Assembly (NCBI GenBank): GCA_033239125.1
Contig: BSWB01000006.1
Coordinates: 119,892,242 to 119,956,241, forward strand
Direction of reading: 5' to 3'
Length of the DNA: 64,000 bases
Source: Fagopyrum homotropicum
Lineage: Eukaryota; Streptophyta; Magnoliopsida; Caryophyllales; Polygonaceae
Part shown: positions 45,750 to 57,190 of the stretch, piece by piece
Position numbering within the stretch: position 1 is the stretch's first letter
Layout: each line of letters opens with the position of its first letter
Notes under the pieces: generated by a model
The model's input: only the letters and a program-made list of their open reading frames with translations
Database searches by the model: none
What the model was told of the DNA's origin: nothing
Position numbers and translations under genes: made by a program

Positions 45750-48700
45750 ATGGCGGCCCTTCTACCGGACACTGGCCGGAAAATTTTCCATGCCGAGTCC
45801 ATACGATCGGCGGCGAAGCAGTCCTTCAAATGTCTCGTCGTCCCCGTACGCCTCCGCCGAGCCATCAAACGCTACATCCGAGGTCCTCTTTCTCTCTCGC
45901 TCGCTAATCGTCTTGATGTTTTTTTAAAAAAAGTTTTTCGGGGAATTAATTTTGTTTTACAGAGCAGGAAATTGTGCACATGAGAAGGAATGTGCTGAGA
46001 TTGTCAGAATCGTTTAATCAGATCAAGGACTCGAACAGACTCCTTGCAAACTCAACCTCATTGGAGCTGGTGGACGATCCATTGAAGTCGGGGCAATCGA
46101 AGAGATGGAAGATTCAAACTTTGTACGGAGATACCGGATTGACTTATACTCATGATCAGACAGTTGCTTATGTTGCAGCTCGTATGCCTGCAGTGTATAC
46201 CGTTTGCTACAGGATCCTTCGTGAGGTGATTCAGAATTTCTGATTATTAATATTAATTGAATTTGAATTGGAAATATTATGGCTTTTTATTCTGATGCTA
46301 CAGTTGATTGCCTTTTTAAATATGTTGAACTCTCTTTGCTGTTTTGTCTGTTCAGAGATGCAAATTTAGCATAATTTTCTACACTTTTTTCTCCCTGTTA
46401 AGAGGAAATCGATTTGTGGAGTCTTAACATTTATTTTTTTCATTTTACTTCAGATAAGGAGAAGAATACCTGATTTTGCTCCTGCTAGGGTTTTGGATTT
46501 TGGGGCGGGTTCTGGTTCTGCATTCTGGTAAGAAATGAAACTTTTTAATTTTTTAATTTTTTTATTTTTGTATTTTAAGCGAGGAACGTTTTCATCCCTA
46601 TGATGTTGGACTATTCTGTGATCATATATTCACGATGAGAAAATTAAGAATTTAAGTAGTGTAGGGCTTTGAGGGAGATATGGCCACACTCATTAGAGAG
46701 AGTGAACTTGGTAGAGCCTTCTCAGTCTATGCAACGTGCTGGACAGGGCCTTGTAAAAGGTATTTATCAGCACAGTAGCTCTTATGTGTTTTATTTTAGT
46801 TTGCCAAATTATTAATGTGAACATTTTTGTGGATGATTGGCATTTTGTATAGATATCAAGAAGATGCCACTTGTTCATAGCTACAGTAGTATTCAAGCAC
46901 TAAGTCGGAACATTGGCAAGACTGAGAGAAAGCATGATCTTGTAATTGCTGTGAGTTGCTAAAATATGATCTTTATTGCTCTCTACCAGTGCTTGTTTTT
47001 TTTGACGTTCTCAACAAGATTTTGTTGTTTTTTTCAATTTTGTGAAGTCATATGTTCTTGGAGAGATACCATCACTGAAGGACAGAATTACTATAGTTCG
47101 TCAACTGTGGGAGCTTTCATCAGATATCCTGGTATCTTTCTTGTAATATTAGAGCTCCCTGTTTCATTGTGTACCCGCTGATTAGATTATCTTTGATGAA
47201 AGAAAATGTTGAGTTTTGATTTATATATCAGAAACTCTTATTCTTTTAGGAGTATGATATGAAATGTTAAAAAAAAAAACCCTCATAAATTCTAGAAATT
47301 GATATGTTTAATAGATAAAATAAGTTTATCCTACAGTTGCTCGTTAGGATGTGTTCTCGTCAACGTGCATGCCAAGACATCTGTATAAGAACATTATCAC
47401 CTTATCCTATCAACTACCACAGTAGCACCCTTTAGGTTGTATCATGTTTACCGAACACACCTAGTCAATCCAGCATTACTTGAATGCTTGTTAATGTCCT
47501 CTAATGCTGTTGAAAGCATGGGAGTGATTGCTTTCATGTAACATATACTTTTAGCTATGAAAATAGGTTGTGATTAACCACGTAGGAAGCATAACTTATT
47601 TATTTTTTCTTCATTTCTCTCATGGGGTATCGAGTTGCATTTTCTCTTTTGCCTGTAAATTGTCAAACTGCAATGGTCGTTTATACGTACGAAATCATTT
47701 GTTTTATTTTTTTGGCATGGGTGTTGGGAATTGAAAACAGTAAAAAATCAAGGTAATTCATTCAGGCTGTTAGGTTCATAACCACAGGAATATCTGGTAC
47801 AAATTGTCACTGTTGTACCTGCAATTGCTTCTTTGTTCTGTTAGGGGAACTTACAAAAATTTCAGGTTTTGGTGGAACCAGGTACCCCACAAGGTTCTAA
47901 AATAATCTCTCAGATGCGTTCTCATATTTTATGGATGGAAAAACGGGTAAGCTTGAGATATTTTTCAGGTTGTATATTTAGTGTTTTCAGTGCAGATCTG
48001 TTGGTATCTAGTACTCTCTCTTTCATGAGAGCCTCATTCGTTTGTCTGTTTCTACTTTGATCCATCTGTTGCTGCATTCAATTATGTTTGTCTTATCATG
48101 CAGAAATCTCGTAAGAAGAAAAGTTCTGAAAATGAAGCAAGTTCCAAGAGCGGTGCATTTGTAGTTGCTCCTGTGAGTCCTTGTAGTTGTGGGCTTCGTC
48201 TGTTTAACTTCTTATATTCTTCCTACTAATAGAAACTCACATTCTTCAAAAAGTAATCTTATAACAAAATTGCAGTGTCCACATGATGGTGTTTGTCCAC
48301 TGGCAAACACCAATACATATTGCCACTTTGTTCAGCGTTTACAGAGAACATCTTCTCAACGTGCATATAAGGTTTGTATCATTGAATTCTTCTCGCTCTC
48401 TTCTTTTTAATTTTTTTGACATTAGTAACCGATATGCTTCTGATGTTATGTTCACCCGGAAAAATTGTAATGAATTTTTTTTCTTGAACTTCTCTCTCTT
48501 TAAATGCCGAAAGTAGTCAACAAAAGGAAAATTATATTGCTCCAACAACTGCATATGTTATTAACTTAGACTTATCCTGGACTTCTGTGTGCAGCGGTCC
48601 GGAAATGTACCGTTGCGTGGTTTTGAGGACGAAAAATTTTCCTATGTTGCTTTCAGGCGTGGAGAAAGACCTCAGTAAGTATTACTGATGCGTATTTTTT

Positions 48701-49335
48701 TTGAGAAGGATAATAAGTTACTAATAAATAAACTTTTGGATTATTCTAAACAGGGAGGACTGGCCTCTTGATGGAGTAAAACTTGAGACATTAAAGGAGC
48801 TGAAAGCTAACAGAAATCCTGAAGATATTTCGATTGACTATGGTATGTATACATTGTACTCTGATATTTTTGTGCTATATCATTCTCCAAAACAAGAACA
48901 TTTCAGTCTACAGACTGAGCTGAAACCCGGACCCGAATCACCCTAAGTTCTTCTATTGAACTGCAATTAATTTCCTTATTTCTTGCCATTACTCAAGAGG
49001 AACAGAGTGAGTCAGAAGACGATGCTGTGGTCCCATATGAGCGTGATCCTGTTTCATACGACTCTGATGATTCAGAACCTGAATCTCTGACCGAATACAC
49101 GGAAGAGGAGAATCAAGTGGAAGAGAGTGGTCAAGCAGATCTAGGCACCGGGTGGGGAAGAATCATCTTCATGCCCCAGCGAAGAGGGAGCCGGGTGGAA
49201 ATGGATGTGTGTCGATCAACCAAGCGAGACGGGTCTGAAGGTACCTACGAACACTTGGTTCTTACCAAAGCCAAGAACCCAGCACTGCATCAACAGGCAA
49301 AAAAGTCCATGTGGGGCGACTTGTGGCCTTTCTAA
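45750..49335 (+). CDS. RSM22: Rsm22/METTL17-family mitochondrial ribosome assembly methyltransferase-like protein
   Basis: This family assists assembly of the mitochondrial small ribosomal subunit. It has a Rossmann methyltransferase fold plus conserved cysteines that bind an iron-sulphur cluster in studied members. Twelve exons give 499 codons: 45750-45882, 45963-46225, 46454-46527, 46665-46759, 46853-46950, 47048-47131, 47866-47946, 48104-48172, 48276-48371, 48595-48674, 48754-48842 and 48998-49335. All are in phase with GT/AG borders. The N-terminus (RSAAKQSFKCLVVPVRLRRA) is basic, as in organelle targeting. VLDFGAGSGSAFW is the SAM-binding motif I. SYVLGEIPSLKDRITIVRQL and VLVEPGTPQGSKIISQ are family signatures. 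CPHDGVCPLANTNTYCHF carries cysteines of the metal site. Nothing is disrupted. The C-terminus is acidic, then ends KSMWGDLWPF. Confidence 0.9.
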
Positions 49336-49490
49336 TGGCGAGATATCACAGTTTGTACGTATGTTCGCATCATGTGTTTTATGTTTTGAAAGTTGGAATT
49401 GTATGAATGTCGCGAAATGGTCCTGTGTTCTGAGCCAAATGTAGCTTATTTGTTCGGCAAATGCGTAAGCATTTTAACAAACTATTTTTA

Positions 49491-49745
49491 ACACTCCTTT
49501 TGTGTCTTAATATTTGATATAAGAGAAAAAAATCACATATAGGTGTAATATTTATTAATGAACTATAATTTAAAAAAATTATATAAAAATAATTATAGAA
49601 GGTTGAAAGTTGTATGACAATAGAGAAAATAGTGTTTTAAAAATATAAATAATAAATAAAAAAGATAGATGAACTTTATTTATAAAATGTTTGTAGTATT
49701 AATAACACTCCTTTTGGGTCTTAATATTTGATATTAGAGAAAAAT
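49491..49745. repeat. Short direct repeat pair behind RSM22
   Basis: AACACTCCTTTTGTGTCTTA plus ATATTTGATATAAGAGAAAAA (about 49492-49531) is repeated at about 49704-49743 as AACACTCCTTTTGGGTCTTA plus ATATTTGATATTAGAGAAAAA. Only a few mismatches separate the copies and the spacer is about 170 bp. Confidence 0.8.
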
Positions 49746-51200
49746 GAAATCAGGCTCCCCACAATAAATGTTCTATAGAGGTTAGTAATAAGTTTCCCAA
49801 AAGAAAAAAAAAACATCTCTAAGGTTTATGGGGCAATGAAACCCCTCCCCAAACTCTAGCCGTCCGCCGCCTCATCTCCTCAACCCCTAATGACTTCCAC
49901 CAAGACACGAATCAAAGCAACACAACCTAAATACAAAGATTCAGCCCTTTATACCACCGTTGTTTCTAATCAAAGATCTCAAAAAGCCCCAAATCCACCA
50001 GAAAATATGTGGGGGAAACCCTTTCCCGTGGAAAACCCTAATGCCACCACCGTTTTGCTCGCCCGCTCTCGAGCCTTTCTCCAGAGTGCTTGACCCATTC
50101 TCTTCTTCAACGTTCGTTTTCTTCGATCTTCTCAAGTTCCCCAAGTTCGATCCCTTAGCTCGTTCGTGTTGCCGGATGAGCGTCTTGGGGCTTTCTCTGG
50201 GATGTTGAGGTGACGAGATGTCTTTGAAGCCTCCATTGACGACTCCTTTGTGATCCGGCGAAGATTCCAGGGTGGGGACATCTCTCTTTCTCCTCTGGAT
50301 GGATGATCATCGAAATCTCGTGGCTAAGCGGCGGTCTTTTTTGTGATTCTTATCATCGAAGACCCTTTGCATTCTCTTTTTGTTTAAATATTTATTACAA
50401 TTTGTTATGGGAACTTGAAAGTGTTCTTGTGGTCCTTTTTATGGACTCGCTAGATCTATTCTACCATCATTTCTGAATTTTTTTGTCACCAACTAACTAT
50501 GCAAAATCGTAATGGAGGTTGCTAAAAAGCACATAATCAAGGCCTTAAAGCCACAACAACCTAACCGTCTACAAACGGATGAATTTTACTTTGGTCCTCC
50601 AAGGTCTAGTTCTAAAGTATAACAAATGTTTATGTCAAAAGCACTTGTTGATGCTCTGTTGAAAATTAATCGTTGTGTTAGGGTCTTAACCGAATCCACC
50701 AAGTGTGTTTACTAACTCTACTTGTGGCTATGTTTTATGACCATCTTGGCTACCCCTTCCCGCACGAATCTAGTGCTACTTTTTTGGCTATGTTTCTATT
50801 TAAAATGTCTGTCTTTTAATCAGAATGACCAGGCTTTTCCCTTCAGTCTTATCGGCCATGTATGATGAATTGTTATCTTGGCTCAAATTTCTTTTGCTTA
50901 CATGACAATGAGGGTTATAATGGCATAATCGATAATTTAATGTACTAAATTTCAACTTATAGTGTTTCACCTCTAGTTGCTTGCTGCTAGAGGAACAAAA
51001 CCCTTCGGGCCAAACAAAGTTCAATATCACAAAATTAACTTACCCATGTTTTATACAAGGAAAAAACTACAATACCAATGGAAACAAAATTTACGGTTAC
51101 CAATTTGGTTTCCGACTCTTTTAACAAATTTCTCCTTACAAATCGTTAATCTTTAAACCATCATGTTTTACCCGTTGATATATCATGATACTTGTTTTCA
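49746..51200. other. Intergenic, possibly transposon-derived, no gene recognised
   Basis: The stretch starts with moderately GC-rich text (49850-50340) containing short frames in several registers but no known domain. It then contains phrases (GGCCTTAAAGCC at about 50542) also found near 52798. It may be the decayed front of an element whose tail is the duplicated block at 51205-51560. Confidence 0.4.
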
Positions 51201-51204
51201 GCAC

Positions 51205-51560
51205 GTTTGTCTTCCGAGGTTTGCTGTTGTCTTTTGATGGCGGTTCGAACGTTTGTTAAGAAGGGGTCATGAATTTGTGATCGATTCTTGACGGTTGTGT
51301 GTAGTCCAAATCTGAGGTGTCCACAATTGTTCCCCATGCTTCCTACCTGTGTACTTCTTTTGAAGATCTACGTTTATGCTCGTTGTCTCCTGTTGGCTGG
51401 ATCATCCTACTTTCCCTGAAATACTTTTTTTTGTTGTCGGGTTCCTTGTGATGTATTTTGTATATTTCATTTCTCTTTTGTTTGTGTCCCTTCATGATGG
51501 TTAGTCCATCTGCTTTTCGGCCTTTCGATCTGCTAGATAGCGCATCGTCTATTGGTTCGA
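51205..51560. repeat. Diverged duplicate block, copy A (partner at 53190-53525)
   Basis: AATCTGAGGTGTCCACAATT plus GTTCC occurs at about 51308-51333 and 53258-53283. It is surrounded by further shared text in the same order: TTTGTGATCGATTCTTGA upstream, and a stretch around GTCTATTGGTTCGAACCGCT downstream. It is a decayed repeat of unknown class. Confidence 0.6.
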
Positions 51561-51898
51561 ACCGCTTTTCATTTTCAAAATAAAATAAAATAAATCAATG
51601 TTCCTTCACCCTTTTGGAAGAACTCCCATCAACCACCATCATGACAACTCTTCCTAGCCATCATCATGACACCCCTCTCCTACCCCAAAACCCTAAATCA
51701 AAACCAAATCTTCTCAACAACTCCAGCCGCGAGTTTTTGCTCTCTCCGGAAAGCTTCGCTATCGGCTTTGCGAAGAGGGTTTGAGACTCACTACCTTCAT
51801 ACGGTAATCGATAATAGGTCTCAACAATCGCGTCGGGTTGGCTCGTGCTCAACTTTTTGTGGATCTAACAAGATTAACCGTAGAAATCAAAGTTAGAA
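51561..51898. other. Unassigned stretch with exon-like text
   Basis: From about 51640 the plus strand reads MTTLPSHHHDTPLLPQNPKS, then LLNNSSREFLLSPESFAIGF, before a stop near 51782. It resembles a plastid-targeted N-terminus or a gene-fragment first exon, but I do not recognise it. Confidence 0.3.
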
Positions 51899-52080
51899 GA
51901 AACAATTTGGTTTACTAGGCTTTTTCTATTTTTGTGTTTAGTAAATGTACCCCTTGAGAGAAGCGTGTGTAGAGTTTGAGAATAAATACAAAAGGTTGGG
52001 GTATATTTACTTAATTGAAACATTAAAAAACCTAGTTACTACTCTACTTTCTCAAAAAGGCCTAGTTACCAAGATTGCCC
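51899..52080. mobile_element. 182-bp MULE-type MITE, copy 1
   Basis: The ends GAAACAATTTGGTTTACTAG and, complemented, GGGCAATCTTGGTAACTAGG form inverted repeats of roughly 50 bp. The flanks AAGTTAGAA (51890-51898) and AAGTGAGAA (52081-52089) are a 9-bp duplication with one mismatch. It has the same length and sequence type as 53609-53790. Confidence 0.85.
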
Positions 52081-53189
52081 AAGTGAGAATAGGAAGAGGA
52101 AGATCTGTTCGGATCGATCTACATGGTTCTTGCTCAAGTTTTCTTGATCTTCCTTCAAGCAAACTTATCGGTTTGTTTGGCCGAGGAGATGTTCGCATCT
52201 TTCTTCGGCCAAACCGTTTTTAGTTTTGGGGAGGATCTTGCTGAAAGGATGGGTGTTTTTTTTTCTTCGGCCGATTTTCTCAGCTTCCTCGTGGTTTTGT
52301 TTTGAGCATATATATATGATTTTCATATATGTCTCATTCTCCTCAAGTCTAGTTTGGATCTAAAAGAAGCATTTGTGCTCTTTGGACTTTGTTCTTGGAT
52401 GCTAAACCTCCTAATCTTTATGAATCTGTTAATGGTGTCTATGAGTGTTGCTACGTACTCAGTTCCTAAAAGATTTTGTTTGGGCTACGACCCATATTTA
52501 GAGGTTTTAACAACTTGTAGATCGGCTCACAATCTACACAAACAAACAAGCATGACCAATCTTTGAAGAAGCTAAATCATGTTTCTACTTGCTATGATTT
52601 TAGAGCTTTTCTTTACTCATCTTCTCTTTTTCTATGGACTTTTCCGGGATTAAATCACGTGGCCATCTCTTCTTCTTTTCAAGTTCCGGTCTTCGGAGTT
52701 TGTTCAATTTTTTCTCCTATTAAAAATCAGTACTTACACTAGTGAAATAATTGAAAATGATGGACCAACAAAATCAAGTGTCTACCAAAAAATTAGTGGC
52801 CTTAAAGCCTAAATAATCAAAACAAGTATTTTGTGATATACCGTCATACAAAATTACAGATCTCAACCAAAATAATATTTATCTGATTCTAAAAATCTCG
52901 GCGAAAACCGTCTTATTTTCCGACTAATCTCATTGTATTATAAAGAGAGGAAGGAAAGATAAGAAAATAAGTTTATCACTTTTCAAACACCAATGTTAAA
53001 AATGAACAAGTTTGACGGTATGATTATCATATTTGAAAATCTTCGGAGATTTGAATTTTAACAAGCTCTTTTCTAGAAAAACCTTGTGTTTCTTCTCTAC
53101 CTCTTTTTCAGAGTTAACCACTTGTATTTCAAGTGTTCTGTGTTTTGCAGTGGACTCTTTCGAGTTTTGAGAAAGTTTTATTGGTGTGT
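52081..53189. other. Intergenic, no gene recognised
   Basis: Short frames (for example 52123-52305 and 52354-52566) have hydrophobic or mixed composition without family resemblance. AT-rich text at 52740-53000 shares a few words with about 50500. Confidence 0.4.
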
Positions 53190-53525
53190 ATATAGTCAAG
53201 TTGTTTGTCTTGGAGGGGTCGTGGATTTGTGATCGACTCTTGAAGGCTTTGTTTCGAGTCCAAATCTGAGGTGTCCACAATTGTTCCACAAGCTTTCGTC
53301 TTGTGCACTTCCGTCGACGAAAGACGTTACACTCTTCGTTCTCAAGAGACTGACCCGCTCTCCTTCCCCTTGAAGATTTCGTTGCTTTCAGATCTACTTG
53401 TTGTAATTTGGTGTTTCTTTGATGTTTCTTTTATTCTCTCTTCTCGACGGTTTGTTCGTATCTAGATTTCTTTGACCTTTTAATCCATTAGATAAATGTC
53501 GTCTAGTGCATCAAACTGCTTTTTT
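53190..53525. repeat. Diverged duplicate block, copy B
   Basis: This is the partner of 51205-51560, sharing GGGGTCGTGGATTTGTGATC-like text, the AATCTGAGGTGTCCACAATT core and a similar tail. It is followed about 85 bp later by the second 182-bp MITE. Confidence 0.6.
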
Positions 53526-53608
53526 TATATAAAAAAAAGTCATACATTGTGAATTAAAATTTTGAGGTTTCAAGCCCAAATATTGTGAACATAGGGAGTG
53601 ATATTAAA

Positions 53609-53790
53609 GAAACAATTTGGTTTACTAGACTTTTTTGAGTTTTAGTTTTAGTAAATGTATCCCTTGAGAGAAGAGTGTTTATAGTTTGAGAGAAAATACA
53701 AAAGGTTGGTGTATATTTACCTAATTAAAAAACTAAATGGCCTAGTTACTAAAAGTAAAACTCAAAAAAGCCTATTAACCAAATTAGCCC
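53609..53790. mobile_element. 182-bp MULE-type MITE, copy 2
   Basis: A perfect 9-bp duplication GATATTAAA flanks it (53600-53608 and 53791-53799). Its ends GAAACAATTTGGTTTACTAG and GGGCTAATTTGGTTAATAGG (complement of the right end) match copy 1 and the termini of the large MULE at 56120. Confidence 0.92.
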
Positions 53791-53989
53791 GATATTAAAA
53801 CGACTTTTTGTACATTATTTAGTATATATGCTCTTTGTCCACTAACTTTTTTTTTTAATGATTTTTCTCTCCTCCTTTGAGTAAGAAGGGATAAATAATT
53901 ATTTGTTGATAGTTACCCGGTTCACCCATTATTAAATATAAACTTAGTCATGTAAGCTAATTAATATCTTGTTCGTGGGTTGAAAAAAC

Positions 53990-54269
53990 AAGTTGTTGAA
54001 TATTTATTGTATAGAGAGGAAACAAATAACACCATGAGATATCAAGATGAATTTTAAAACTTAATTGATCTCAAGAGGAAAAAATAAGTTTTTTCCTCTC
54101 TATATTATATTATACAATAAATATATTATACAATATATTATACAATAAATATTATACAATAAATATTTATACATTAAAATTTATTATAAAATAATAAAAT
54201 TAGAAAAATAATTTAAAAAAATTATGACCACATTAATTTTAAATTATTAAATTTATTATAGAAATAGTG

Positions 54270-54303
<34 letters not shown>

Positions 54304-54975
54304 ATTTTTTAAAATAAATATATATTTTAATTTTTCAATTATATATTTTCTTACCTTTTACCTTCGAATTTAAAAAATATATAAAACTGAATTAAATTAA
54401 ATTAAATTTTTAAAATTTTTTTTATTAAGAGTATAGAAATTTAAAAGTATTATAAAATTTATTTATTTTTGAATTTAATTCTATATAATTTATATTAATT
54501 CTATATTTTTTTAAAAATTTTAGAGTATGAAAAAGTATATTATAAAAAATAAAAAAATTGAAACATAAAAAATAATATTCAGATTTAAATTAATTGTAGA
54601 AAAATTAACTTCAAAAAAATTACCATATGTTTAATTTTGTGGACTCTTATATTTTTTTTAAAAAGTTTATTTTTGAGTTAATTTTATATATTTAATTTTA
54701 AATCGAAAATAAATAAAAAAAATTATTTTAGTTCAAAAATTATCTTTAATTAACTTTACTGCTTTTAATTAGAAAAATATTTAAAAATAATTTTATTATA
54801 AATTTATTAGTTTTAAAATGTATTGAGGTATTATAAATAATTTTTAAAATTTTAATTTTTTATAATAAATTTTAATATGATATATTAAGAATGTTTACAA
54901 AGAGGAAATAAATAAAACCATAAGGGTACAAAAATTTTTTTTGAAATTAGTTGATACTAAGAGGAAAAGTCCAAA
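53990..54975. repeat. Extremely AT-rich block bounded by diverged direct repeats
   Basis: AGAGGAAACAAATAACACCA opens a stretch of about 75 bp near 53995-54085. It is echoed by AGAGGAAATAAATAAAACCA near 54899-54975, including TTAATTGATCTCAAGAGGAAA versus TTAGTTGATACTAAGAGGAAA. Between them is nearly pure A/T with ATTATACAATAAAT iterations and an (AT)n run at about 54280-54303. Confidence 0.65.
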
Positions 54976-55472
54976 CCTTAAGGGCACCAATAGGAAAAAC
55001 TCTATATTTTATAAGTTGTACATCAATCTAACCAAATCTTGGTTTCACTAAGAGAACTACAGATTCACTTTACCAAAATATTTATCTTATTTTTTGAGAT
55101 CTTCCAAAATATTTTAAATAATACAAATTTATAAGTTGTTGAATATTAATTGAGCACAAAACAAATAAATTGAAAAAGTGTTTCATAAGAACAATCAATA
55201 TAACGATAGTAATTGAAAAGTATGTGAATCGTTTAAACCAAATTGATAAGATACCCTATTAACATATTTTGGGCTTCATTCATGATATAAGACATGTTCA
55301 TAGTATATTCTGTTTTGTCGGAGAATAAAGTAGACCTTTTAATAATCTAGTGAATAAAGTAGACCCTTAATTAGAGAAATCCAATAATTAGTTTTAATGT
55401 TGTTTAAATTAAATATAATATCTTTTTAATATAATGTATTTTGTGGGTTTTGAGATAGTTGATAGTTCCACC
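54976..55472. other. AT-rich intergenic stretch, nothing recognised
   Basis: No open frame with protein character, RNA gene or transposon terminus was found. Confidence 0.5.
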
Positions 55473-55741
55473 TAGACATGAGTTCTAAACCTAAACCGTC
55501 GGTTTAGGTTTGGCCTTGAGCCAAACCTAAACCAGGAAAAGCCAAACCGGCGGTTTGTTTATAAAAATAAAAATAAAAAATAATGGCAAATCGGACCAAA
55601 TCGGCGGTTAACAGTCTGGTCTCAAAACTGGCAGTTAAACCGCCAGTTTGGTTAGGCGGTTTGGCCAATCCAACAAACCTAAACCGCCGGTTTGGGTAGG
55701 TTTGAAAACCGGCGGTTTGCCCTAAACCGGACCCATGACTA
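55473..55741. mobile_element. hAT-like MITE with AAACCGCCGGTTTG palindromic core
   Basis: The termini TAGACATGAGTTC and, complemented from the right end, TAGTCATGGGTCC agree at 10 of 13 positions. The flanks GTTCCACC (55465-55472) and GTCCCACG (55742-55749) agree at 6 of 8. The core repeats AACCGCCGGTTTGG and its half-sites many times. It is non-coding. Confidence 0.65.
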
Positions 55742-56559
55742 GTCCCACGTACCCTTCCCCATATTGCAACTTGAAATAATTAAATCCCTGACTTGTTATT
55801 CTTTATTATACTTGAAACTAGTTTAGAATCCGTGCCGTGCACGGATATTTGTAAGATATATACATCTAAATATATATTGTATTTTGAGTATATGAAAAGA
55901 TATATATGAATGTCATCCACGACGCTTTTGAATAAGTTCGTTATTATGCAAGAAATCGAGTACAATGAGAGTATACTAAAACCGATAATGAAATCCGCGT
56001 TGAAACTATGATTACATTTGAGGCGTTATCAATCTAGAAAATTGCACTATATTTCCTGTCATTAGATTAATAAAGATAGTATTGATCTGATAAATTTAAT
56101 TTACAAATTCAAATAAAAAGGGAAAATTTGGTAACTAGGTTTTTTTCAATTTTCCATCTATTAAGTGGGCCCATACAATGAACTCATTTAGTAAATATAC
56201 CCCAAAAAATTTTATTGTGCAAAAGGAAACAAAATCCAGTAATTCTTTTCTCTCTCTTGGCCATTACAATCAAAATGGAAACAAAATCCCTCGTTGTTCT
56301 TCTACTCTCGCTCTCATAATCTTCTTCTACGGCTCTCGCAATATTTTTCTCTATTCTCTCTCGCAATCGTCACCGCTCTAACAATCGCCATCACAATCGA
56401 CTATTGAAATCAACAAAAACTCATACCAGAAAATCGTCATTGTCATTCATCACAACAGACACACTAGAAATAAACAAGTATCTATCTCGCCATCTTCTTC
56501 TATTTTATTATGGAATTATGTTTGCCATTTTGTAATTTTGGTGACATTTTTGGTATTAT

Positions 56560-57190
56560 TTGATTCTGGTATGAGATGTTCTCATTTTTGGTATTATTTT
56601 ATTTTGGTGTGAATGAGTGTTATGTTTCTGGTATGTAATCGTTTTCCGTTTTAGGTATTGTGCATTATCTTTGAATTATCCTTTTTCTAGTATGAATGAG
56701 AGTTGTGTTTTTGGTACTGTTTGATAATTGTGTTTTTGGTATGCGAATTATAATTGAATAATAAAATTTCTAGTATCATCCTTTTTCTGGCATGAATGAG
56801 AGTTGTGTTTCTGGTATTGTTTGATAATTGTGTTTTGGGTATGTGAATTATATTTGAATAATAAAATTTCTGGTATCATCCTTTTTCTGGTATGAATGAG
56901 AGTTATGTTTGTGGTATTGTTTGATAATTGTGTTTCTGGTATGTGAATTATATTTGAATAATAATGTTTTTGGTATCATCCTTTTTTTAGTATGAATGAG
57001 AGTTGTGATTCTAGTATTGTTTGATAAATGTGTTTCTGGTATGATCATTTTCTGGTTTGTATACATGCTCAGTTTCTAGTATAATCCTTTTTCTGGTATT
57101 TTTGGTATGCTCATTTCTAGTATGTAACATGCTTTGTTTGTGGTGTTGTGCATTCTTCTAATTTCTGGTATGCTTATGGTAGTTTTTTCT
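56560..57190. repeat. TTCTGGTATG motif zone, left side of the large MULE
   Basis: The phrase GTTTCTGGTATTGTTTGATA and the shorter word TTCTGGTATG(A) recur throughout. They form four loosely tandem units of about 115 bp containing ATGAATGAGAGTTGTGTTTC (about 56690-57010). These are candidate subterminal transposase-binding sites. Confidence 0.8.

Noticed and set aside
56848..57066. Minus-strand frame in the motif zone
   Set aside because: Pure translation of TTCTGGTATG-type repeats.
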